This document shows, piece after piece, positions 44,438 to 52,104 of a DNA stretch of 64,000 nt; within the stretch, counting starts at the first letter, position 1, and each line of letters begins with the position of its first letter. The notes beneath the pieces were generated by a model. It saw only the letters and a program-made list of their open reading frames with translations, ran no database searches and had not been told where the DNA came from. The stretch comes from Streptomyces sp. LBL (GTDB lineage: Bacteria; Actinomycetota; Actinomycetes; Streptomycetales; Streptomycetaceae). The stretch spans positions 1 to 64,000 of the forward strand of contig NZ_JARXYX010000036.1 of assembly GCF_029893585.1 (NCBI RefSeq), given 5' to 3'. The position numbers and the translations under genes were made by a program.

Positions 44438-44512
44438 CAGGGAACTCCCCCACGGTTGGATCGTCAACCAGGGCATCTCCGGCAATCGGCTCCTCACCGA
44501 CGGCATCGGCCC
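44438..44512 (+). pseudogene. SGNH hydrolase fragment
   Basis: GWIVNQGISGNRLLTDGIGP matches block II (GxSGNRLL) of GDSL/rhamnogalacturonan-acetylesterase-like proteins. Only about 24 residues remain. Confidence 0.45.
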
Positions 44513-44655
44513 ATGGAGGACGGCAAGCCGCTCGCCGCGATGGACGCCGCGGACATCGGCCGGAGTGTTCTCCCCCTCTTCAAGGACGGCGAGCGATTCA
44601 TCGGCGAGACCGTCAGCGTGGCCGGCGACCACTTGGAGCGCTCGGTGGTCATACG
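44513..44655 (+). pseudogene. NmrA-type NAD(P)-binding protein fragment
   Basis: MEDGKPLAAMDAADIGRSVL, PLFKDGERFIGETVSVAGDHL resembles the C-terminal substrate region of NmrA family proteins. It has no Rossmann part. From 44656 to 44943 no supported gene is seen; a 55-codon frame with a GCGCG motif (44793-44960) is doubtful. Confidence 0.45.
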
Positions 44656-44943
44656 GACTCGACACTCACATGATCACCAGCATCCATGCCTGTTCTGCGT
44701 CAAGGGTCGCTGCCAACAGAAGCTGACAAGACGTCACATCCGGTGCTCAGCAGGCGAACCGCCCACCTCAAGACTTCTCAAGGACCCTGGACGTGGACCC
44801 CGGCAGGGTCGTCCTCCTCGCGATGGGCGGCCAGGACGACATCGGTCCCCGTGACGGCTGCGGCTGCGGTGCGGCCGGTTCGGAGAGCCCCACTGTGAAG
44901 CTGTTCCGTCGCGGGCCAAGGGGCAGCCGCGGTGCTGGAACCG

Positions 44944-45240
44944 TCACACCACCGTACTGACCCTGATCCCGGCCGCCAGTCGGGCCTCGAGTCGCCTTAT
45001 CGCACGACGTTCGCTCTCCGTGGTGCCGCCCCAGATGCCCTCCATCTGCTCCACCCGCACGGCCCAGTTGAGGCACTGCTCCATGACGGGGCAACGACGG
45101 CAGATTGCCTTGGCTTCCTCGATCTGTTCAAGATTCGGCCCGCTGTGTCCTATCGGGAAGAACAGATCAGGATCTTCTACGTACAGGCAAGCTGCCCGTT
45201 CGCACCAGCGCATGACATGGTCTCCTCGTTCAGCAGCCAT
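44944..45240 (-). CDS. WhiB-like (Wbl) iron-sulfur regulator
   Basis: 98 residues from ATG 45240 with TTTGGAGG upstream. Cluster cysteines are Cys13/Cys18, Cys47, Cys50 and Cys56 (AICRRCPVMEQC), followed by the invariant turn GIWGGTTESERRA and a basic C-terminus. Wbl proteins bind a 4Fe-4S cluster, sense NO or redox state and act with sigma factors. A TGTCACA-N16-GGTC promoter directed at it starts 125 bp upstream, putting it in the ECF41-type regulon. Confidence 0.92.
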   Translation of the reverse strand: MAAERGDHVMRWCERAACLYVEDPDLFFPIGHSGPNLEQIEEAKAICRRCPVMEQCLNWAVRVEQMEGIWGGTTESERRAIRRLEARLAAGIRVSTVV

Positions 45241-45338
45241 GGGAGAACCTCCAAAGTTCGTCATTCGGCATGGAGGCCCCGGAATTCGGTCATGGTCCTT
45301 CTCGTCCCGGTGAGGGGGTACCGGGGGCTGTCAGATGA

Positions 45339-45365
45339 GACCGGGCAACCGGCCCATGTGTGACA
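45339..45365 (-). promoter_or_regulatory. ECF41-type promoter for the Wbl gene
   Basis: Minus strand: TGTCACA 45365-45359, 16 bases, GGTC 45342-45339. Exact consensus. Confidence 0.7.
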
Positions 45366-45424
45366 TACAGCCGCGTTCCGCATAGCACGGCAGCGCCCCT
45401 CGTCCTCATGATCACTGGGGCTCA

Positions 45425-45451
45425 TGTCACAAGATCCGCGTGAACACGGTC
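45425..45451 (+). promoter_or_regulatory. ECF41-type promoter for a lost sigma gene
   Basis: TGTCACA 45425-45431, 16 bases, GGTC 45448-45451, 128 bp before the ECF remnant. It is divergent from the Wbl promoter, the two first boxes being 59 bp apart. Confidence 0.65.
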
Positions 45452-45578
45452 TAACGGATTGAGCCGAGAAATACGTGAGGTGTTGTGCGCGAGAGCTCAG
45501 CCATCGACTATTGACGGCCCCATGCGGGAGCAGGGCATGGAAGGTGGCACCCCACCGGGGCAGAGGGAGGATGCCGTA

Positions 45579-45770
45579 ATGATCACGCTGACGTGGTGCC
45601 GATCGCCGAGTTGTTCGAGGAGCGTCGGTATCTGCTGGATGTCGCCTACTGGATGCTGGGCACTCCCGGTGAGGCGGAAGGTGTTGTCGATGAGGCATAG
45701 GTCTGGGTCACCCTGAACCCCGACAAACTACGCCCCTGGAACCAACCCCCGCCCTCCGGTGGCGGCCTGG
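45579..45770 (+). pseudogene. ECF sigma factor reduced to its two ends
   Basis: GAGGGAGGATGCCGTAATG is the ribosome site and start also used by the intact sigma gene at 54667-55548. The reading VPIAELFEERRYLLDVAYWM ends at a TAG (45698) and resumes directly as VWVTLNPDKLRPWNQP, the C-terminal NPDKL motif. About 250 internal codons were deleted and the start is out of frame. Confidence 0.75.
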
Positions 45771-45900
45771 TGGATCGGCTGGTGGACCGGTTGGTGTCCA
45801 GCTCTCCGTGCCGGTGAGCCCACACCCACAGGCCAAAGGCTCCGACCGGCGTCCGGTTCGATCCCCGTGGGTGTGAGGCGCTCACTCACCGCACGGGCCC

Positions 45901-46848
45901 TCACACTGCCGTCGTCGCACACCATCCGATGCGGGGCCAAAAGGCGGCGGAGAAGCGGGAACGTGAAGCAATGAATGCGGCGATCTTGCTGGGGTTGAAC
46001 ACCCACATCACCTGGTGGATGCCCTCCTTGGAGGCGGCGACGTGGAGCAAGGCGATGGGCTCGCCGTCCCGGTAGATCATCGCACCCGTACGGCCGTTGG
46101 CATCGACCCACACGACGTCCGCGTCCGGCCACAATCGCCGATAGACCGCCAGTTTGGCCACGCGTGCACGGCCCAGCACCGGTATACGAGCGCAAGCCCG
46201 CATGCCGTTGCCGTCGGACAGACTGACGGCATCGGGGGTGAGAAGGGCTTCCAGCGAAGCCACGTTCCCCGTTTGAGCCGCTGAGACGAAGGCGTTCAGA
46301 AGGCGTCTGTGCTCCGCGGTGTCCACGCTCTCGCGCTGCTCGTCCGACAGGTGCTTGCGGGCACGGCTTACGATCTTCCGCACGTTGACGAGGCTGAGCC
46401 GGAGGATCTCGGCGATCTCGGGATAGGTGTAGTCGAAGGCCTCGCGCAGTACGTATGCGGCCCGCTCTGCGGGGGTCAGCTTCTCCAACACCAGCAGCAG
46501 AGCCATTTCCAAGGCTTCTGCGCGCTGCGCGCCCACCTCCGGGTCCGAGCTCGTGTCGACGGGCTCGGGCAGCCATGGCCCGATGTAGGTCTCCCGGCGC
46601 ACGCGCGCCGATTGTGCGACGTTGATGGCCAAGCGAGTCGTGGCACTCGACAGGAAGGCCACCGGGCTGGCCACTGCGGAGCGGTCGGTCTTCTGCCACC
46701 GCAACCACACTTCCTGGACAACGTCCTCCGCCTCGACCGCACTGCCGAGCACGCGGTAGGCGATTCCGAAGAGACGTCTCCGGTGCTGAACGAAGACAGA
46801 AACAGCCTCTTCGAGGTCACTTGTCGTAGAGGACGGTTCAACGTGCAT
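45901..46848 (-). CDS. ECF41/SigJ-like sigma factor with SnoaL-like C-terminal domain
   Basis: 315 residues from ATG 46848 (CGGAGACC upstream). Sigma-2 region FGIAYRVLGSAVEAEDVVQEVWLRW is followed by sigma-4 HTH FDYTYPEIAEILRLSLVNVRKIVSRARKHL (about 145-175) and a SnoaL_2-like domain with SDGNGMRA (variant of the DGGGR motif) and NPSKI (variant of NPDKL). In ECF41 factors the C-terminal domain takes the place of an anti-sigma factor. An exact TGTCACA-N16-GGTC promoter upstream indicates autoregulation. Confidence 0.92.
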   Translation of the reverse strand: MHVEPSSTTSDLEEAVSVFVQHRRRLFGIAYRVLGSAVEAEDVVQEVWLRWQKTDRSAVASPVAFLSSATTRLAINVAQSARVRRETYIGPWLPEPVDTSSDPEVGAQRAEALEMALLLVLEKLTPAERAAYVLREAFDYTYPEIAEILRLSLVNVRKIVSRARKHLSDEQRESVDTAEHRRLLNAFVSAAQTGNVASLEALLTPDAVSLSDGNGMRACARIPVLGRARVAKLAVYRRLWPDADVVWVDANGRTGAMIYRDGEPIALLHVAASKEGIHQVMWVFNPSKIAAFIASRSRFSAAFWPRIGWCATTAV

Positions 46849-47059
46849 GATCTTGGGGTCTCCGTTTTCTCCGGGCGCGGCTGTCCAGGGGCGCAACCAC
46901 GCAGTTTCCGCGTGGTTGCGGGCGCTCCGACCAGCGGTCCCAGGCCCATCCCCTGAAAGCCGTGGCGCTGCCGGACACAAGGCGCTGCACGGCTTGTTCG
47001 GCTACTGCGGCAACTATGGTCACTAAAAGTCACGTCCGCCCCATCGCATCTGCTTCATA

Positions 47060-47086
47060 GACCGGGCCCGGCCCGCTCCTGTGACA
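47060..47086 (-). promoter_or_regulatory. ECF41-type promoter, autoregulatory
   Basis: Minus strand: TGTCACA 47086-47080, 16 bases, GGTC 47063-47060, 212 bp before the sigma start at 46848. It implies a leader of about 205 bases. Confidence 0.7.
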
Positions 47087-47703
47087 GAACTGGAGCGGAG
47101 AAATGTCATGGGCCACCGTCTGAGAGGTCGGCCTCAGGAGACACGGAAGGAGGACCCGCTCCCCAGCAATGACACTAAGTATTGACATGTTGTTGAACCG
47201 TTGGGATCACCAACGCGACAGCCGGTCAACACGGCAGCTGACTGGCATCGACGTCACTGACCGGTCCCGCGCGTCGACACCCGAGTCGGGAGCGACAGGG
47301 CGTGGGCCTGGCATTCGCTCCCCTATCCGATGACCGCGACACGCACCGACCTTGCCGTCGCCAGTGTGTCCGCGGCAGCCTCCGACGCACTGCGCCTGCT
47401 GCACCGCGCATCTGACGCGACCGTGCTGCGATGCGGACTGTCCGCTGGCGGCCGTGTGCCTTCATACCCTTCGCGTCTACCACAGACAGTGGCAACAATC
47501 GGTGCCATACCGTTCAGCGCGCGCCGAAGGGACCTCAGCTTCCTCCGGCACCACGGCGACCTGCCCTTTGAGCCATCTGATGCATCCACATTCAGAACGG
47601 GTCACTGCATATGATGTCAAGGGAAGCCGTACCCGCGTTCAGACCGAGCGTCACCGCACGTGAGCCGGGGCGCTGCAGCGAGGGTTGAGGATGAGAGGAA
47701 CAC
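47087..47703. other. 617-bp gap
   Basis: No gene is supported. A 95-codon plus-strand frame from 47330 has no ribosome site or family features. The last 50 bases carry GAGAGG, the ribosome site of the following gene. Confidence 0.35.
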
Positions 47704-48312
47704 ATGGTCTCTGCAGCCCGCACAGCGCACAACATTGAGATCACCGCTGAGAGCCTTCAAGAGGACCTGGCCCGCCTGCAGGTCCAGAAGCAGGCGCTGG
47801 AGAGGGAACTGGCCGCGGTCGTGGCGCATCTCGGCTCGGTGCAGCGGGCCCTCAGCGCTCTCGAACCTCTGATGCTCAACCCAGCCGCTGCGTTGACGGG
47901 TACGGCCGGTGCTTCAGCCGCGTGGCAGGGCCAGACTTCGGCCACCGCCGAACCGCAGACGGACAGTGCCTCCGCCGAGCCTGCGGACACCACAGCGAAG
48001 GCGGCCGCACGGCGGCGGAAACCGCAGGGGGGCAAGGGCACTGCACGTCCTGTCGCCGCCGGCTCCGACACGCACGGGCAGAAGGCATACGGCAAGCTCA
48101 CTGAGCAGATCATGGCGTACTTCGCCGAAGTCGGCGATGTCGACGTGCGGGCCCGTGATGTCGCCGCGGCTCTCGGCCGTGACACCGACAGCGGAAGCAT
48201 CAACGGCATCCGCAGCACCCTCGACCGCATGGTCGGCGCCTCCCGTGTCCAGCGGGTCGGCCGGGGCCTCTACCGCGCCAAGCATGAGGGTGGCGCAGTC
48301 GGTGTGCGGTGA
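47704..48312 (+). CDS. coiled-coil plus winged-helix hypothetical protein
   Basis: 202 residues from ATG 47704 (GAGAGGAAC upstream). Residues about 12-55 form a coiled coil (ITAESLQEDLARLQVQKQAL, ERELAAVVAHLGSVQRAL). An Ala/Pro/basic linker follows, then a C-terminal winged-helix-like domain (LTEQIMAYFAEVGDVDVRA, VAAALGRDTDSGSINGIRS, VQRVGRGLYRAK). It resembles a small DNA-binding regulator. A decayed paralogue lies at 54050-54484, and a 56-residue protein at 58856 resembles its coil. All three sit beside ECF sigma genes. Confidence 0.75.
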   Translation: MVSAARTAHNIEITAESLQEDLARLQVQKQALERELAAVVAHLGSVQRALSALEPLMLNPAAALTGTAGASAAWQGQTSATAEPQTDSASAEPADTTAKAAARRRKPQGGKGTARPVAAGSDTHGQKAYGKLTEQIMAYFAEVGDVDVRARDVAAALGRDTDSGSINGIRSTLDRMVGASRVQRVGRGLYRAKHEGGAVGVR

Positions 48313-48460
48313 GTCCCGCTCGGCATCGCTCTGACGCGGGCCGCCACGCGCTGATGAACTGGTAAGAGGTGGCGTGCACACTGACGGTGCTCCGGTCGAT
48401 ACCGCCATCCAGGTCGGGAATGCGGGTTGGACACGACGAGATCCCGCACTCCCAGGCGCA

Positions 48461-49150
48461 TCACACCAGCGTCGACGACGCACTCGCCGCGCGCGACACC
48501 GGCCCGCAGGTCGATCGGTGCTCGGCGTCTACGGAAAGGACCCGTTCCAACTGCGCAAGGTCACCGGACTGTGCTGCTACCAAGAACGCCTGGACAAGCC
48601 GCCGATGCGCGACCGAATCCACGGGCTGCCTGCGTCGGTTCTGAGCGAGACGCTCCTGGGCACGTGTGACCTGCTGCCTCGTATTGGCGACGCTGAGGCA
48701 CAGGATCTCGGAAATCCGGCTGTGCGGGTAGCCGAAGCCCTCCCGTAGCACATACGCGGCACGTTGCCTCGGCGTCAGTGCTTCCATCAGCAGGAGAACC
48801 GCTCGCTCGACGGCGTCCTGCCGCTCGGCCGCCGCCTCCGGGGTTGTACGGGTGTCCAGCAACTCCGGAAGCCAAGGACTGGCGCAGGATTCTCTTCGTC
48901 TCCAGGCGGACTGGACGACGTTGATCGCCAGCCGGACAGTCGTCGTCCTGAGCAGCGCCGGCGGGTTCAAGACGACCGTACGATCTGTACCCTGCCACCG
49001 AAGCCATGCCTCTTGGATGACGTCTTCGGCCTCGCTCGCGTTCCCGACGATTCGGTTGGCGATCTTGAGCAGTCCGGGCCTGGCACGGACGAACACCGCC
49101 ATCGCGTCGTCCAGGTCACCGATCGTCGGGGTGGCCGTCGTACCCGCCAT
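48461..49150 (-). CDS. ECF41/SigJ-like sigma factor lacking the C-terminal domain
   Basis: 229 residues from ATG 49150 (AAGG upstream). Sigma-2 ANRIVGNASEAEDVIQEAWLRW and sigma-4 FGYPHSRISEILCLSVANTRQQVTRAQERL are complete. After VQAFLVAAQSGDLAQLERVL the sequence diverges and stops within 25 codons, so the whole SnoaL-like domain with the DGGG and NPDKL motifs is missing. In studied ECF41 proteins that domain controls activity, so this product may be unregulated, or the gene may be decaying. No TGTCACA promoter was found before it. Confidence 0.8.
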   Translation of the reverse strand: MAGTTATPTIGDLDDAMAVFVRARPGLLKIANRIVGNASEAEDVIQEAWLRWQGTDRTVVLNPPALLRTTTVRLAINVVQSAWRRRESCASPWLPELLDTRTTPEAAAERQDAVERAVLLLMEALTPRQRAAYVLREGFGYPHSRISEILCLSVANTRQQVTRAQERLAQNRRRQPVDSVAHRRLVQAFLVAAQSGDLAQLERVLSVDAEHRSTCGPVSRAASASSTLV

Positions 49151-49459
49151 CTCCCGACCTTGCCTTGATTCGACGAGGTGTGCGTCCACGATCGGCTCCT
49201 GTGCTCCGTGGGTCAGCGGCTCGATGGCCGCTGACGACAAACGTCGCACCGGGGGGCAGCCGATCGCGCCCTGGAAGGCCGTGGGCGGCTTCGTGGTCGT
49301 ACCGTGGTCGGTCCGTGGCCCGAGCTTCCAGAGCAACCCTGACCAGCGGCGATACGGGGCATGGCGAGGCCGGTGCGTAGTTCGGCCAGGGCACTGTCCC
49401 ACGGTCGTCGCGCTCCCATTGACGGTAGGCACCGTTGTGGTACTGAAGCCGGCACGCGC
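49151..49459. other. 309-bp gap
   Basis: No gene or regulatory signal is recognised between the truncated sigma gene and the LAL remnant. Confidence 0.35.
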
Positions 49460-49905
49460 CGTCAGCCGGTGCCGGCGCCCGGCGAGTCGGCCGACGGACG
49501 TACGTCGTGGAGTGCGGAGAGCGCGGCGGCGAGCTTGCCGCGGCTGGTGATGCCCAGGCGGGGATAGATGCGGTACAGATGGGCTCCGACACGGCGGCGC
49601 GGAGTTGCTCGCGAGCCATCTCGGCCCAGGGCCGCGCCGATCGGCGAGTGGCTGCCGGTCGGCCTCGTCGGCGAGCAGTTCGAGTACGGCGAGCGCGACA
49701 CGGAAGATGTGGGGTTCGGTCTGGGTGGCGCTGAACGCGTCGACCAGCGCCGTCCGGTGCGGGACGGCAGCTTCCCGATGCCGTCGGCGGCCGGTTGCAG
49801 CAGCAGTTGCAGAGCCGCGAACGCGCCGCCGGTCAGAGACTGGCCGCCGGGGATGAGAGCAGTTCGTGAAGGCGGGCGAGGTTGGCCGCGCCGAGGCGAG
49901 TTGCT
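49460..49905 (-). pseudogene. LAL regulator remnant with large internal deletion
   Basis: The minus strand reads FAALQLLLQPAADGIGKLPS, then in another frame FRVALAVLELLADEADRQPL, from the ATPase part. It then jumps to VGAHLYRIYPRLGITSRGKL, the LuxR recognition helix, and a short tail. More than 600 residues between are gone and the frame changes. Confidence 0.55.
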
Positions 49906-49945
49906 TGAGTCATTCGACTGTGTCCCGGACGTCGTGGGCCCGTCG

Positions 49946-49972
49946 TGTCACAGATGGGGGCCGTGTCCGGTC
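49946..49972 (+). promoter_or_regulatory. ECF41-type promoter for the cupin
   Basis: TGTCACA 49946-49952, 16 bases, GGTC 49969-49972, 107 bp before the cupin start. Exact consensus. Confidence 0.72.
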
Positions 49973-50078
49973 TCCTCCTGTGAAGCAAGTTGGATCGACG
50001 GAGGTGTGACACGGTGTTGGAGATGGAATCAATGGGCGGGCACGGCGAGCACGGGGACCAGGAAGGACCGGCCCCAGG

Positions 50079-50453
50079 ATGCTTGCGGACGTCAGGCCGC
50101 CCTTCGTGCCGGAGGGCGCGTCGGCGATGACCGTGCTGGTCGAGTGGCCTCCGGGGCACTCCGGGACACCACCGCACCGGCACTCGGGGCCGTGTTTCGG
50201 CTATGTCACCGAAGGCGCCGTCCGGTGGGAACTCGAAGGCGAGCCCGAGCGTGTGATCAAGGCCGGTGAGACGTTCTGGGAGCCGGGCGGTGAAGTGATC
50301 CACTACCAGAACGGCAACGCCCTGTCGGACACGCCGGCCAAGTACGTCGTCGTCATGTTGGGCGCGCCCGGTCGGCCGATGCTCACGCTGGTCGACGAGA
50401 AGGAGCTGGAGGAGCGGGCCCACCTGCGCGCCCCGCGGCCTTCCGCCGACTGA
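50079..50453 (+). CDS. cupin-domain protein
   Basis: 124 residues. Cupin motif 1 GTPPHRHSGPCFGYVTEGAVRWELEG and motif 2 EPGGEVIHYQNGNAL hold the metal ligands His, His and Glu. It is likely a small-molecule-binding or dioxygenase-like protein. ATG 50079 has AGGAAGG about 15 bases upstream. It is a paralogue of the broken cupin at 14230-14501; both have ECF41-type promoters. Confidence 0.88.
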   Translation: MLADVRPPFVPEGASAMTVLVEWPPGHSGTPPHRHSGPCFGYVTEGAVRWELEGEPERVIKAGETFWEPGGEVIHYQNGNALSDTPAKYVVVMLGAPGRPMLTLVDEKELEERAHLRAPRPSAD

Positions 50454-50503
50454 ACCACGGCCCGGAGACGGAATCCGTCACATCAGTTCTCGAGGGGGCC
50501 ACG

Positions 50504-51012
50504 GTGGCCGGTGATGGTTCGGTGCCGCGTAGCACGGTCGATGCACTGGTAGGACGTGACCGGGAGCTGGAGTTGCTCCGGTCGTTCGTCGATCAGGTGC
50601 TCGGCCGCGGCGGGGTGCTGCTGCTGTCCGGGGAGCCGGGCGTCGGCAAGTCCGTTCTCCTGGATACCGCGGCGGAGGCGGCGACGGCGGCCGGCGCGCT
50701 GGTGCTGCGCTCCGTCGGCGTCGAGTTCCTCGGGGATCTGGGCTTCCCCGGACTGAACCGCCTACTCGAACCGTTGCTGCACGAGTGCGACGGGCTCGAC
50801 CCGGCGCACCGCGAGGCCCTGACCGTCGCGCTGGGCGCGGGTGACGGTGCCTCAGTGGATCGGCTGGTCGTCCACGGGGCCGTACCGGCGCTGCTCCGGT
50901 GGGCCGCGAGCCGACGGGCGACGAAGCCCAGCACCGCCGAACTGGCCCGGTCGAGCCAGGCGAGGTCGTCCACGACGATGAACTGTCGCGCACGGCCCAC
51001 CACCTCCGGGGG
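50504..51012 (+). pseudogene. LAL regulator N-terminus with inverted internal segment
   Basis: GTG 50504 (GAGGGGG upstream) begins a LAL ATPase: LVGRDRELELLRSF, Walker A LLLSGEPGVGKSVLLDTA, FPGLNRLLEPLLHECDGLD, ending DRLVVHGAVPALLRWAA near 50920. The next segment (about 50905-51010) is the Walker B region IVVDDLAWLDRASSAVLGFVARRLA of such a protein, but on the opposite strand. A short inversion inside the gene explains this. The frame stops at 51014 and the rest of the protein is missing. Confidence 0.7.
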
Positions 51013-51630
51013 CTGACTTCCATCCGCTTCCGACCGCACCGTGTCACTCGACGGTTCGGGCACGGCCCTGCGTGGTGCCGGTTTGGGACGGTGCTGCGGC
51101 CATCGTGAGGGCAGGTGTCCCGCAGGGGTTCGGGGCAGCCGTTCGAATCGCGAGCCGAGTGACATGGGTACTCCGTACGTTGCGCTGTCCTTCCCGCTGC
51201 ACGGCGGGAAGGCTTGGGCTCACCGTGCACCCGGCCCGCGAGGACGAACACCAGTAACGTGACAGCACGGCGACTCACGGGTCATTTGACTGATGGTGCG
51301 AGCCCACGGGGCCTCGCAGAATCGTGATGTCCCTGAATCACACTGGCGGGCGCACGGCGCAACACACCGTGTGCCCTCCGAGCCCCCTTGATCCCACCGG
51401 TTTACCGAGCGGTGATGTGATGAGAGAACCCGACCGTTCCACTCTGGTGGTGTGCCGGATGCTGGTGCGCCTGGTCGTCGCCGAAGGAGCGGACCGGCCC
51501 GTGATGCTTGATCTGTCCGCAGCCGTCCACCACATCCTGAGGAACCCCAGGTGAGTCGCGTCGACAGAGGTCTTCCGAGCCGAGGTCACAGACCCCGTCC
51601 CCGGCGCGCAAGCACCCTGCCTATCTCGCG
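51013..51630. other. 618-bp gap
   Basis: No supported gene. A 44-codon frame at 51420-51554 (MREPDRSTLVVCRMLVRLVV) has a weak ribosome site and may be a small gene or a remnant. Confidence 0.35.
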
Positions 51631-52032
51631 GTGCAGAAGGAGCGCGCCGAGGACGTTCAGTTGCGGATCGCCGACTGGATCACCCGGTTCGCCGGATCGA
51701 TGCGGTTCGTCTACATCCACATGGTCCTGTTCGCAGCGTGGATGGTCGGGGTGGAGAAAAGCCCGTGGCAGACGCTCACGCTGATCGTCTCGCTCGAGGC
51801 CATCTTCCTGTCCACGTTCGTGATGATCGGCCAGAACCGACAGGCCGAGTTCACCCGCAAGAAGGCCGACCACGACTACGAGGCGCAGGAACTCGAACTG
51901 CGTCGCAACACGGAACTGACGGAACTCGTACACACGCTCACCATCGAGATCCACAAGGCCGTGAACGCCGGGGCCATTGGCGAAACGGCCACGGGCGACA
52001 ACGCGAAGCAGATATCCAAATCCACTGTCTGA
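51631..52032 (+). CDS. DUF1003-family membrane protein
   Basis: 133 residues from GTG 51631. Two membrane helices (FVYIHMVLFAAWMVGV and LTLIVSLEAIFLSTFVMIG, then the conserved QNRQAEFTRKKADHDYEAQ) define DUF1003. The frame is open further upstream and KHPAYLAV before the GTG also fits the family, so the native start may be earlier and the N-terminus damaged. The function is unknown. The NDH-2 promoter lies directly downstream. Confidence 0.75.
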   Translation: MQKERAEDVQLRIADWITRFAGSMRFVYIHMVLFAAWMVGVEKSPWQTLTLIVSLEAIFLSTFVMIGQNRQAEFTRKKADHDYEAQELELRRNTELTELVHTLTIEIHKAVNAGAIGETATGDNAKQISKSTV

Positions 52033-52044
52033 GTCGCCCTTGCG

Positions 52045-52071
52045 TGTCACATCCGCGCGGCCTGCGTGGTC
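52045..52071 (+). promoter_or_regulatory. ECF41-type promoter for NDH-2-like gene
   Basis: TGTCACA 52045-52051, 16 bases, GGTC 52068-52071, 34 bp before the start at 52105. Exact consensus and the shortest leader of the set. Confidence 0.75.
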
Positions 52072-52104
52072 TACGTGGTGACGGACAACAAAGCAGAGGG
52101 AATC

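Noticed and set aside
44793..44960. 55-codon frame with GCGCG, possible peptide precursor
   Set aside because: No ribosome site, no neighbouring modification enzyme and it runs antisense into the Wbl gene end.
47330..47614. 95-codon plus-strand frame
   Set aside because: No ribosome site and no protein-like features.
50005..50011. TGTCACA on the minus strand beside the cupin promoter
   Set aside because: The second box would be TTGC; no match, so not counted in the regulon.
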